A DNA stretch of 64,000 bases from contig NZ_JBEGIK010000001.1 in NCBI RefSeq assembly GCF_040675855.1, forward strand, positions 3,100,001 to 3,164,000, written 5' to 3'. A program made the position numbers and the translations under genes. This DNA is from Microbacterium sp. LWH3-1.2 (GTDB lineage Bacteria > Actinomycetota > Actinomycetes > Actinomycetales > Microbacteriaceae). The notes below the pieces were generated by a model that saw only the letters and a list, made by a program, of their open reading frames with translations, was not told the origin of the DNA and ran no database searches. Below are positions 8,802-16,679 of this stretch, piece after piece; within the stretch, counting starts at the first letter, position 1, and every line of letters begins with the position of its first letter.

Positions 8802-10253
8802 TCAGGCCTCGATGAAGCCCTGATCCAGGATCCGCGCCACGACCCGCTCGGCGGCATGGCCGTCGTCGCGGGCGTTGAACTTGTCGCGCCACTGCGCGTA
8901 GCGGCGCGCATACTTCTCGGTATCATCTGAGCCGAGCGCGGCCACCAGCTCCTCTTGCGTGCGCACCATGGGCCCGGGCGCGTGCGCGGCGAGATCGAAG
9001 TAGAACCCGCGCAGTTCACCGCGGTAGTGCTCCATGTCGGGCACGAGGAAGTACATCGGCTTGCCGGTCACCGAATAGTCGAACATCACGGACGAGTAGT
9101 CGGTGATGAGCGCGTCGGCCACCAGCAGCAGCAGGGACGTGTCGGGGAAGCCGGTGACATCGATCACGCGCGGCCCCTCGGCGTCGCGTCCGGGCAGCAG
9201 CGTGCGCGAGTGCCCGCGCACCAGCACCACCGCGTCGGTCGCCGCGGCGAGCGAGACCGGGTCGATGAAGTCAACGATCTGGTCGCGGTCGTCGCGCCAC
9301 GTCGGCGCGTACAGCAGCACCCGCTCGCCGGGACGGATGCCGAGGGCCTCACGCGTCGCCGCATCGTCGCCCGTGGTCAGCACGTCGTTGCGCGGATATC
9401 CCTCCACCCAGATCGGGCGCGTGAGGAACGCGTAGGCCTTGCCGAGGATGCGCGCGGCGTAAGGGTTCTGCGCCAGCAGGATGTTCCACCGCCGCGACTC
9501 GCGCACGACCGCGGCCGTGCGGCGCGGGTCGAAACCGGGCCGGTGCAGCGCGAGGCGCTTGAGGGGCGTGCCGTGCCACGTCTGCAACACGACCTGGCCC
9601 TTGCGGCGCGAGAACCGGCGGCGCAGCCAGTCGTTGACCACGAGCAGTCGTGCCGCGCCGCGGGCGCGCCACCACTCCGGGCTCCCCTCGACCACCGGGA
9701 TGGCGCCCTCGGGCACGGCGACCGACAGGTCGACGACGCTCCAGTAGCGGGTGATGCCCGGCGCCCGGCGCGCGAGCTCCCGATCGATCGCGAGCGGGTT
9801 GCAGCTGGCGTTGCGGCCGTAGAAGCTCTCGAAGAACACCGCGTTCTCGAACCCTGTCGCGGGTCGGGTCGCGTAGCGGCGTTCGAGCGCGTCCTGTCCT
9901 TCGCCCGAGTCGTAGGCGGGGTCGATCGGAGGCCCGACGCGCAGGGTCCATCCCTCCAGGCTTGCGCGCAGCGTACCGAGTTGTGTGAGCGGAAGCGCTT
10001 CGGGGGGACGGATGACACGGCCGGAGGCATCGGTGATCCGCACCTCGTACGAACCCGCGGGCAGCGGGAGCTCGGGGCCGCCCCAGCGCGCAGCGCGCAG
10101 CGGCAGCGTCGCGTTCCACGTCTTGCCGCGGCCGGTCAGGCGCGCGGCGACGCGGGCGCGAGCGCCGACGATCTCGACGGAATCGGGCCGTTGCCCCTCG
10201 CCCGAGAGTACGAGAGCCGGGCTCCCCTGCGTCGTGAAGCGCGCGTCGGTCAT
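8802..10253 (-). CDS. CDP-glycerol glycerophosphotransferase-family protein
   Basis: 483 aa. The N-terminal ~110 residues form a beta-rich accessory domain (repeated short strands, RVAARLTGRG, GSYEVRITDASG), followed by the catalytic part with TWHGTPLKRL, YPRNDVL, YAPTWRDDRD, VRGHSRT and ITDYSSVMFDY. These are the conserved motifs of TagB/TagF-type glycerophosphotransferases, with the histidines of HGTP and of the RGH motif as expected catalytic residues. ATG 10253 overlaps the stop of the upstream homologue by 4 bp (ATGA), so the two are translated as an operon. The catalytic motifs are canonical, so I expect an active polymerase or primase using CDP-glycerol or a related CDP-polyol. The whole frame can be read through into a longer antisense-looking extension, which I reject. 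Confidence 0.88.
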   Translation of the reverse strand: MTDARFTTQGSPALVLSGEGQRPDSVEIVGARARVAARLTGRGKTWNATLPLRAARWGGPELPLPAGSYEVRITDASGRVIRPPEALPLTQLGTLRASLEGWTLRVGPPIDPAYDSGEGQDALERRYATRPATGFENAVFFESFYGRNASCNPLAIDRELARRAPGITRYWSVVDLSVAVPEGAIPVVEGSPEWWRARGAARLLVVNDWLRRRFSRRKGQVVLQTWHGTPLKRLALHRPGFDPRRTAAVVRESRRWNILLAQNPYAARILGKAYAFLTRPIWVEGYPRNDVLTTGDDAATREALGIRPGERVLLYAPTWRDDRDQIVDFIDPVSLAAATDAVVLVRGHSRTLLPGRDAEGPRVIDVTGFPDTSLLLLVADALITDYSSVMFDYSVTGKPMYFLVPDMEHYRGELRGFYFDLAAHAPGPMVRTQEELVAALGSDDTEKYARRYAQWRDKFNARDDGHAAERVVARILDQGFIEA

Positions 10254-11524
10254 CCGGTTCCTTCCCTCGGGCCGTCGTGCACCGTTCCGGCCAGAATCGC
10301 ACGGTACACCCTCTCGGCGTTGCGCCCGTCCCGGAACGCGTGCACCCGCGCGTCGAGGGCGATCGCCCGTTCGACGCGGCGCGCGCGCTCGTCCGCGGAA
10401 CCGAGCACTGCGTCCAGCTGGGCCATCGCCTGGGTCCAGTCGAGGGCCCAGTCTTGGCCGGCGACGTCGGCATAGGCGCCGTAGAAGCCGCGACGCTGCG
10501 CGTACTCCTCGACGTCGGGCGCGAGGAACAGCGTGGGCAGCGGTACGAGCGAGGCGTCGAACGCCAGCGAAGAGTAGTCGGTGACCAGGGCGTCGAGGCC
10601 GGGGAGAAGAGGCGTCACATCTGCGACGAGGTCGCTGTCCAGCGAGTGCACGCGGTCGGTCGGGAACGGCGGGGCGTAATCGCCGGCGCCGAGCGGGTGC
10701 GAACGGACGAGGAGGGTGGCATCGTGGCGCCGCAGCACCTCGACGATCCGAGACCACTCCTCGTCGGTCGGCACCGCGGGGTCGATCGCGCCGTCCCGCC
10801 ACGTCGGCGCGTAGAGCACGAAGCGGCTCGACGGCGCCACGCGCGGCACGGCGAGTCCGATCGCGGCGCGCGCCTGCACCCGCCGATCCCCGGCGGTGCC
10901 GCGAGAGAGCACGTCCACGCGAGGCTCGCCGGTCACCGGCACACTCGCGTCCGGAAGCGCGAAGGCGGACTCGAGACGGCCGCGCACCAGGTGCGAGGCC
11001 GCCGGCAGCACCCGGATACGGCGCGCGGCGCCGCGGTACATCGTGCGCAGCAGCGTCCTGACGGCGCCGGCAGCGGGAGTTGCGGCGATGACGTGGGGGA
11101 CGCGCAGCGTCTCGGGCGAGTCGATCCCGATTCGCTTGAGCGGGATGCCGTGCCACAGCTGCACCACGAAGGCACCCGAAACGGCGTAGCGGTTCACGTC
11201 GCCGAAGCCGTGCGTGACGACGACCACGCGGGCTCTCGCGGTGCGCCACAGCCCCTGCAGGGAACGCTTCGGAACGGCACGGATGCCGCGGGCCGCGGCA
11301 TCCGTCGCCTCCCGCTTCGATGCCACCAGCCAGACCGGCGTGCGTCCGTCCGCCGCAGCCACCTCCCAGAGCGCGAGCGCCCCGTCGCCGATGCCGACCG
11401 CGCAGCCGATCACCCACTCGTCCCGGGAGCGGGGCACCAGGAGGGTGAGGATTCGTCCGGCGGCGTACAGCGGGATCGTCGCGAGCTTTCGGGCATTTCC
11501 CGCGCCGAACGAGAAGGACGCCAT
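10250..11524 (-). CDS. CDP-glycerol glycerophosphotransferase-family protein
   Basis: 424 aa, first gene of a two-gene operon; its TGA overlaps the next ATG by 4 bp. It lacks the beta-rich N-terminal extension of its partner and starts close to the catalytic fold (RDEWVIGCAVGIGDGA). Motifs present: QLWHGIPLKRIGID, TGEPRVDVL, YAPTWRDGA, VRSHPLG and VTDYSSLAFD. The tandem copies are diverged and differ in architecture, which suggests separate steps such as priming and polymerising rather than a recent duplication. In Gram-positives such enzymes act at the cytoplasmic face of the membrane on lipid-linked acceptors. No tagO, tagA or tagGH homologue is in the window, so the polymer itself is unidentified. 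Confidence 0.88.
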   Translation of the reverse strand: MASFSFGAGNARKLATIPLYAAGRILTLLVPRSRDEWVIGCAVGIGDGALALWEVAAADGRTPVWLVASKREATDAAARGIRAVPKRSLQGLWRTARARVVVVTHGFGDVNRYAVSGAFVVQLWHGIPLKRIGIDSPETLRVPHVIAATPAAGAVRTLLRTMYRGAARRIRVLPAASHLVRGRLESAFALPDASVPVTGEPRVDVLSRGTAGDRRVQARAAIGLAVPRVAPSSRFVLYAPTWRDGAIDPAVPTDEEWSRIVEVLRRHDATLLVRSHPLGAGDYAPPFPTDRVHSLDSDLVADVTPLLPGLDALVTDYSSLAFDASLVPLPTLFLAPDVEEYAQRRGFYGAYADVAGQDWALDWTQAMAQLDAVLGSADERARRVERAIALDARVHAFRDGRNAERVYRAILAGTVHDGPREGTG

Positions 11525-11570
11525 CCCGCGAGCCTACCTGCTGGCGGAATGGCGTCCTGTGACGTGTGGA

Positions 11571-13244
11571 CTATTGCTGGAGAGAACCCAGCGTGACCTC
11601 GACCGTCTGCGTCTTGCCGTCGCGGACGTACGTCACCTCGGCCTCGCTGCCGGCCGCCGCAGCGCGCACCTGCGCCGTGAGGTCGGTCGCGTCCGTGACC
11701 GGCACGCCGTTGAAAGCAGTGACGACATCGCCCTTCTGCAGACCGGCGGCGGCTGCCGCACCGCCATCGGTGACCGCGTCGATGTAGGCACCGGTGATGG
11801 TGGAGCCCTCGACGGATGCCGCGGCCTTCACGTTCGCACCGAGCAGACCGTGGGTCGCCTCGCCGTTCTCGATGATCTCGCCGGTGATGCGCTCGACGAT
11901 GTCGGACGGGATCGAGAAGCCGACGCCGATCGAGCCCGAGCCGTCGGGCGACGAGCCGCCCGCGGTCGCGATCGCGACGTTGATGCCGATCAGCTTGCCG
12001 TCGGAGTCGACGAGCGCACCGCCCGAGTTGCCGGGGTTGATGGCCGCGTCGGTCTGGATCACCGAGATCGAGATGCTCTCGGTGGCGGTCGACTGCTGGT
12101 CGCCCTGACCGAAGTCGAAGCGGAACGGACCCTCCTGGCTGTTCTCGTCCTGCTCGTCCTGGCTGTCGCCCGAGTCGGGCGCCGCCGACGACGCGATCGA
12201 GATCGACCGGTTGAGCGCGCTCACGATGCCCTCGGTGACGGAGTTCGCCAGGCCCAGCGGCGCGCCGACCGCGACCGTCGTGTCGCCGACGTTGAGCTTG
12301 CTCGAGTCGGCGATCTCGATCGGCGTGAGGTCCTCGGCATCCTGCAGCTTGATCACGGCGAGGTCGTAGGTCGGGTCGGTGCCTACGACCTCGGCGTCGT
12401 AGACGCGGCCGTCCGAGGTGGTCACGCGGATGGCCGCGTCACCGGTCGCGCCGTCGAGGGTCACGACGTGGGTGTTCGTGACGACATAGCCGTCCTCCTT
12501 CAGGACCACGCCGGAACCGGTGCCGGCTCCCGACGAGCCGGTGGCCTCGATCGTCACGACGCTCGGGACGACCTTGGCCGCGATCGCGGTGGTCTGGTTG
12601 ACCGAGTCGGTGTCGTTGACCGTGACGGTCGACGGCCCGGCGGCGGGCGAAGTGCTGACGGGGGCGAACCACGTGACGCCGGCGTACGCGCCACCCAGGC
12701 CCGCCGCACCGCCGACGATGGCGGCGGCGACGACGAGGCCGACGACCTTGCCCGCGCCGGAGGACTTCTTCGCCACCTTGGTGGTCGTGGCGGTCGGAGC
12801 GGCACCGGTCGAACCGGAGATCGGCAGCGTCGGCTGAGCGTCCGCGGGGTTCACTCCGAATGCGGCGCCGGGCGCGCCGGGTCCGGGCTGGCCCGCGTAG
12901 GAGTGGGGGTGGGGCGCGGGCTGACCGGCGTATCCCTGCGGACGCGCGTACGAGTGCGCCCCTGCCGGGTAGCCGGCGGGCGGCACGGGCTGAGTCGGTG
13001 CCGTCGCCTGCACGTGGGCCGCCGGAGGCACGACCGGCGCGGCAGCCGGAGGGACCGGCGGCGCTGCGGCAGCGGGCTGAGCGGGCGGGACGGGGATGGC
13101 GGCGGGCTCGACGGTCTCCGGCGCGGCCGCGGCAGCGGCCGGGGTCTCGGGCTGGGCGGGCGTCTGCGCGGCGGCCTCCGCGGCCGACTGCGAGGGGACG
13201 GCGGGGGTCTGGTCTTCCGGGCGGTCGCCCTGGGTGTCGCTCAT
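11571..13244 (-). CDS. HtrA/DegP-like membrane-anchored serine protease with C-terminal PDZ
   Basis: 558 aa from ATG 13244, which is preceded by AAGGAG at good spacing; an upstream in-frame ATG lacks this. Order: disordered Pro/Ala/Gln-rich cytoplasmic segment (1-~160, with repeats such as GYAGQPA and SYAGQPG), one membrane helix (~166-192), trypsin-like domain with catalytic H259 (NTHVV), D294 (YDLAV) and S407 (GNSGGAL), and a PDZ domain (~465-555). The layout matches mycobacterial PepD/HtrA proteins, envelope proteases that degrade or refold damaged exported proteins. An acidic insertion (SGDSQDEQDENSQEG) sits between D294 and S407. The gene is monocistronic and divergent from the aminotransferase gene with 118 bp between starts. 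Confidence 0.93.
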   Translation of the reverse strand: MSDTQGDRPEDQTPAVPSQSAAEAAAQTPAQPETPAAAAAAPETVEPAAIPVPPAQPAAAAPPVPPAAAPVVPPAAHVQATAPTQPVPPAGYPAGAHSYARPQGYAGQPAPHPHSYAGQPGPGAPGAAFGVNPADAQPTLPISGSTGAAPTATTTKVAKKSSGAGKVVGLVVAAAIVGGAAGLGGAYAGVTWFAPVSTSPAAGPSTVTVNDTDSVNQTTAIAAKVVPSVVTIEATGSSGAGTGSGVVLKEDGYVVTNTHVVTLDGATGDAAIRVTTSDGRVYDAEVVGTDPTYDLAVIKLQDAEDLTPIEIADSSKLNVGDTTVAVGAPLGLANSVTEGIVSALNRSISIASSAAPDSGDSQDEQDENSQEGPFRFDFGQGDQQSTATESISISVIQTDAAINPGNSGGALVDSDGKLIGINVAIATAGGSSPDGSGSIGVGFSIPSDIVERITGEIIENGEATHGLLGANVKAAASVEGSTITGAYIDAVTDGGAAAAAGLQKGDVVTAFNGVPVTDATDLTAQVRAAAAGSEAEVTYVRDGKTQTVEVTLGSLQQ

Positions 13245-13362
13245 GGTTGCTCCTTCTGCCAAGCACTCACCACTGTGCCCACCCATGCTGTGCGTTTCTT
13301 ATGTCGCGAATGGGACTCGCCTATGCAACGGGGATGAGCCCGCCCGGTACTACGGTGAAGCG

Positions 13363-14562
13363 ATGCGACAGATCCCCGGAGCATGGCACCGCACGGCCGC
13401 GGGCGCCGGACTCGTCGGTTCCGACGGGTCGATCCACCCCACCATTTTCGCTGAGATGTCGGCCCTCGCGGCGAGAACGGGCGCGATCAATCTCGGGCAG
13501 GGCTTCCCCGACGAGGACGGCCCCGCCGAGGTGCTGGAGGCCGCCCGCTCGGCCATCGCGAACGGCGTCAACCAGTACCCGCCGGGTCGCGGGATCCCGG
13601 ACCTGCTCGCCGCCGTCGCCGAGCACCAGGAACGGTTCTATGGCCTTCACCTGGATCCCGCGCGCCAGGTGCTGGTGACCGCCGGTGCGACCGAAGCCCT
13701 CGCCGCGGCGCTCCTCGCGCTGCTCGACGGCCCCGACGACGAGGTGGTCGTCTTCGAGCCGCACTACGACTCGTATGCGGCGGTCGTCGCACTCGCCGGC
13801 GCGCGGCTCGTGACGGTGCCGCTGCGGTGGCCGCATTTCCAGCCCGACCTGGACGAGCTTCGAGCCGCCGTGAGCGATCGCACCCGCGTCATCCTCGTGA
13901 ACGACCCGCACAACCCGACAGGTGCGGTCTTCGGCGCCGAGGTGCGGGACGAGATCGTGCGGCTCGCCGACCGCCACGACGCGGTGGTCGTGACCGACGA
14001 GGTGTACGAGCACCTCGTGTTCGACGAGCCGCACGTGCCGATCGCCACGCTTCCCGGCGCCTGGGACCGCACGCTCACGATCTCGTCGGGCGGGAAGACC
14101 TTCTCGACGACCGGCTGGAAGATCGGCTGGATCTCGGGCCCCGCGTCGCTGATCGACGCGGTGCTCGCGGTCAAGCAGTTCCTCACGTACGTCAACGGCA
14201 GCCCGTTCCAGCCTGCGATGGCGACGGGCCTGCGCCTCGGCGACGACTTCTTCCGCGGCATAGCGGGCGCGCTCCGCGCGAAGCGGGACCTGCTCGGCAC
14301 GGGCCTGCGCGCAGCCGGCTTCGACGTGTCGACGCCCGCCGGCTCGTACTTCACCGTCGTCGACGCCGCGCCGCTGGGAGCGATGGATGCTGCGGCGTTC
14401 TGTCGCGCCCTCCCCGAGCGCGCCGGTGTCGTCGCCATCCCTCTCACGGCCTTTGCGACGCCGGACCGGCGTGGCGAGTACGGCACACTCGTGCGGTTCG
14501 CGGCCTGCAAACGCGTCGAGGTGCTCGAAGACGCGGCATCCCGCCTCGCCCGCCTCGGATGA
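13363..14562 (+). CDS. Class I/II PLP-dependent aminotransferase (methionine/kynurenine aminotransferase type)
   Basis: 399 aa from ATG 13363. The fold-type I marks are INLGQGFPD near the start, NDPHNPTG (N184-G187), the PLP-binding Asp in VTDEVYEH (D212, Y215) and the Schiff-base lysine in SSGGKTFSTTGW (K245). The opening INLGQGFPDEDGP and the lysine context are typical of the YbdL/KAT-like subgroup, which transaminates methionine, glutamine or aromatic amino acids including kynurenine; I cannot decide the substrate. The gene converges on the nitrilase-family gene with a 9-bp gap. Aminotransferase and omega-amidase-like partners are functionally linked in some bacteria (glutamine transaminase with omega-amidase, Nit2), which would fit but is inference. 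Confidence 0.88.
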   Translation: MRQIPGAWHRTAAGAGLVGSDGSIHPTIFAEMSALAARTGAINLGQGFPDEDGPAEVLEAARSAIANGVNQYPPGRGIPDLLAAVAEHQERFYGLHLDPARQVLVTAGATEALAAALLALLDGPDDEVVVFEPHYDSYAAVVALAGARLVTVPLRWPHFQPDLDELRAAVSDRTRVILVNDPHNPTGAVFGAEVRDEIVRLADRHDAVVVTDEVYEHLVFDEPHVPIATLPGAWDRTLTISSGGKTFSTTGWKIGWISGPASLIDAVLAVKQFLTYVNGSPFQPAMATGLRLGDDFFRGIAGALRAKRDLLGTGLRAAGFDVSTPAGSYFTVVDAAPLGAMDAAAFCRALPERAGVVAIPLTAFATPDRRGEYGTLVRFAACKRVEVLEDAASRLARLG

Positions 14563-14571
14563 GTGCGCGGG

Positions 14572-15375
14572 TCAGCGCGGGCCCACGCCGAAGCGCCTGA
14601 GCCTCAGCGCCGGATTGACGCGGCGCACACGCTCGATCGCCCCGACGTCGAGATGGGCGACCGCGACGTCCGTCGACGTTCCGACGGCGGCGAGCTCGAC
14701 GCCCTGCGGGTCGACGACGAGCGAGTTGCCCACACCGAGGGGCGGTGGGTGATCGGCCGCGACCACGAACACGGTGTTCTCGATCGCGCGGGCATGCAGC
14801 AGCGTGCGCCAGTGGTGCTCTTTGAGCGGGCCGCGCACCCACTCTGCGGGCACGACGAAGACATCGGCGCCGGCGTCGACGAGCAGGCGCCCGACTTCCG
14901 GGAACCGCAGGTCGTAGCAGGTCATCAGACCGAACCTCAGCCCACCGAGCTCGAACGTCTGCGGCTCACCCGCTTCGCCCGGCTCGACCCAGTCCGACTC
15001 CCGTTGCCCGAAGGCGTCGTACAGGTGCAGCTTGCGGTAGTGCGCGATCAGGCCGGTCCCATCGACCGCCACCGCGGTGTTGCGCACGCGCTCGCCGTCG
15101 CTCGCGCGCTCCAGCAGCCCGGCGACGATCGTGACCTCGTGCTGCGACGCGAGGCGCGTCAGCGCCTCGACGAACGGCCCATCCAGCTCCTGCGCGTTCT
15201 CGGCGAGCGACGCGTCGAACGGGTCGACGAAGTAGCTCGAGTACTCGGGGAACACCACCACGCGTGCTCCGCGGTCTGATGCCGTGGCCACGAGCTGTGC
15301 GATGGTCTCGACGTTCACCGCGATGTCGGCCGTCGGCGCGAACTGCGCCACGCCGATGGGCAGGGTGTGATTCAT
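14572..15375 (-). CDS. Nitrilase-superfamily carbon-nitrogen hydrolase (omega-amidase/Nit2-like)
   Basis: 267 aa from ATG 15375. The Glu-Lys-Cys triad is visible: E44 (VVFPEYSSY), K115 (HYRKLHLYDAF) and C153 (LMTCYDLRFPE). Length and the motif YDLRFPE match the Nit1/Nit2 amidase branch, which cleaves small amides such as alpha-ketoglutaramate or deaminated glutathione. The ATG overlaps the stop of the upstream membrane-protein gene by 4 bp (ATGA), so the two are co-translated. It converges with the aminotransferase gene, a neighbour that could supply alpha-ketoglutaramate if that enzyme uses glutamine. Substrate is not determined. Confidence 0.87.
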   Translation of the reverse strand: MNHTLPIGVAQFAPTADIAVNVETIAQLVATASDRGARVVVFPEYSSYFVDPFDASLAENAQELDGPFVEALTRLASQHEVTIVAGLLERASDGERVRNTAVAVDGTGLIAHYRKLHLYDAFGQRESDWVEPGEAGEPQTFELGGLRFGLMTCYDLRFPEVGRLLVDAGADVFVVPAEWVRGPLKEHHWRTLLHARAIENTVFVVAADHPPPLGVGNSLVVDPQGVELAAVGTSTDVAVAHLDVGAIERVRRVNPALRLRRFGVGPR

Positions 15376-15890
15376 CGCCGTCCTCCGTTCGTCCGGCGGC
15401 GCGCGCGGAGGGTCGCGGGTATGACCAGCCACAGCGCGAAGAGAAACAGGCCGAGCGGGATGAGGGCCCACCAGAACGCCGACCCGCCGAGCACGACATC
15501 GAACACGAACGCGACGACGCCCACGAGCAGGACCGCGACGGTCCCGAGCGCGGCGACGAGGGCGAGGTGCCCGAAGCGCACGACTTCGGCCTTCGCCCGT
15601 TGCTGGAACAGCGCGCGGTGCAGTGCGACCGGCGCGAGGGCCACGATCGAGCTGAGCGCCGAAAGGACCACGAGCCCGAGGTAGAAGGCCTGCTGGGAGC
15701 CGGTCAGGTCGGCGAAGGCCGGCTGGAAAGCGAGAGCGAGCAGGAAGCCGGTGAGGATCTGCGTGCCCGTCTGCAGGACACGGACCTCCTGCAGCACCTC
15801 GCTCCAGTTGCGGTCCGCGCGTTCTTCCGGTGATTCGTCACGACCGTCGATCTGGTCGTCTCGCGGATCGGTGTCACGCTCGGTGGACAT
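15372..15890 (-). CDS. DUF6328-type small membrane protein
   Basis: 172 aa. A charged N-terminus (Asp/Glu/Arg-rich, residues 1-35) precedes four membrane helices: around residues 43-60 (LTGFLLALAFQPAF), 67-88, 106-128 and 137-157, ending in RARRRTNGGRR. The motif LQEVRVLQTGTQILTGFLL resembles the start of the DUF6328 family of actinobacteria. No enzymatic residues stand out. It is the first gene of a two-gene unit with the nitrilase-family hydrolase (4-bp ATGA overlap). Function unknown. Confidence 0.8.
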   Translation of the reverse strand: MSTERDTDPRDDQIDGRDESPEERADRNWSEVLQEVRVLQTGTQILTGFLLALAFQPAFADLTGSQQAFYLGLVVLSALSSIVALAPVALHRALFQQRAKAEVVRFGHLALVAALGTVAVLLVGVVAFVFDVVLGGSAFWWALIPLGLFLFALWLVIPATLRARRRTNGGRR

Positions 15891-15981
15891 GGTTCATCCT
15901 TGCCCGGCGCCCGCGATCGGGGCAAGCCGACCGCCCCGTGTCACGACCACCCCCAACCCCGTGCTAGGCTATTCCTTGTGC

Positions 15982-16055
15982 CGCGGGGTGGAGCAGCTCG
16001 GTAGCTCGCTGGGCTCATAACCCAGAGGTCGCAGGTTCAAATCCTGTCCCCGCAA
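15982..16055 (+). tRNA. Initiator tRNA-fMet (CAT anticodon)
   Basis: The cloverleaf folds completely: acceptor 15982-15988 with 16048-16054, D arm with GAGC/GCTC, anticodon stem CTGGG/CCCAG around loop CTCATAA, T arm GCAGG-TTCAAAT-CCTGT and discriminator A at 16055. Two initiator marks are present: an unpaired C1 x A72 at the end of the acceptor stem, and three consecutive G:C pairs at the base of the anticodon stem. CCA is not encoded. It is a single-gene unit followed by a strong terminator. Confidence 0.96.
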
Positions 16056-16060
16056 CAGAA

Positions 16061-16104
16061 AACACGGAAGAGGGCGTCCCGAACGGGTCGCCCTCTTCCG
16101 TGTT
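16061..16104 (+). terminator. Terminator of the initiator tRNA gene
   Basis: Perfect 16-bp stem (16061-16076 with 16089-16104) with a 12-base loop that itself can pair CCC with GGG. It begins 6 bases after the tRNA, and also lies 20 bp beyond the 3' end of the convergent MarR gene, so it may serve both strands. Confidence 0.9.
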
Positions 16105-16124
16105 TCCGCTGGCGCTGAACGCCG

Positions 16125-16598
16125 TCAGCCCTCCGGGTCCATCGCACCGCTGAGGTCGTCGAGGAAGCGCGCGATCACCGAGAGCTCCGACTCGTCGAAC
16201 TCCATCGCCACCGTGCGCATGGCGCGCAGCTTCTCGCCGAACACGCGGAAGAACGCGTGCCTCGCGTCCTCGGTGAGCACCACCACGCGGCCCCGCCCAT
16301 CGCTGGGGTGCGGTCGGCGCTCGACATGCCCGGACTCGACGAGCCGGTCGAGCAGCTTCGTCGTCGACGCGGTCGAGATGCGCAGGTGGTGGGCGATGTC
16401 GCGCGGGCTGACCGAGCGCCCCTGCCGCTCGCGGATGATGAGCAGCCGGAGCGCCGCGACATCCGAGGCGTTCATGTCCATGTCGCCCTTCATGCCGCTG
16501 TGCATGCGCTCCATGGCGTCGCTGAGGGCACGGATGGACGTGAGCACACGCATCACCGCATGTTCATGATCCGTCTGTGGCAGCCAGCGTTCGGACAT
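16125..16598 (-). CDS. MarR-family transcriptional regulator (CrtR-like)
   Basis: 157 aa from ATG 16598. A winged helix-turn-helix is visible at residues ~45-110 (DVAALRLLIIRERQGRSVS, then ISTASTTKLLDRLVESGHVERR, and the wing HPSDGRGRVVVLTEDAR). The gene is divergent from idi-crt, with a perfect palindrome in the shared 81-bp region. In Corynebacterium glutamicum the MarR-type CrtR sits in the same position relative to the crt operon, represses it, and responds to geranylgeranyl diphosphate. By context I infer the same role here. Autoregulation is likely because only one operator-like element serves both promoters. Confidence 0.88.
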   Translation of the reverse strand: MSERWLPQTDHEHAVMRVLTSIRALSDAMERMHSGMKGDMDMNASDVAALRLLIIRERQGRSVSPRDIAHHLRISTASTTKLLDRLVESGHVERRPHPSDGRGRVVVLTEDARHAFFRVFGEKLRAMRTVAMEFDESELSVIARFLDDLSGAMDPEG

Positions 16599-16641
16599 CG
16601 TGGACGTTCCCTCCGACCCGTTGTAGCATCGCACAAGAGGC

Positions 16642-16662
16642 ATTGCTAGTTTAGCTAGCAAT
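16642..16662. promoter_or_regulatory. 21-bp palindromic operator between the MarR gene and idi-crt
   Basis: Perfect inverted repeat: ATTGCTAG (16642-16649), 5-base centre TTTAG, CTAGCAAT (16655-16662). Size and symmetry suit a MarR dimer. It lies 44 bp before the MarR start and 18 bp before the idi start, directly upstream of the idi ribosome binding site (GAGAGGAG, 16665-16672), so bound protein would block both transcription units. Confidence 0.85.
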
Positions 16663-16679
16663 CTGAGAGGAGTGATCGG

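Noticed and set aside
10254..11417. N-terminal extension of the 8802-10253 protein to an 871-aa product
   Set aside because: The extension overlaps the whole upstream homologue in another frame and is Arg/Gly/Ala-rich noise. ATG 10253 gives the ATGA junction and complete motifs.
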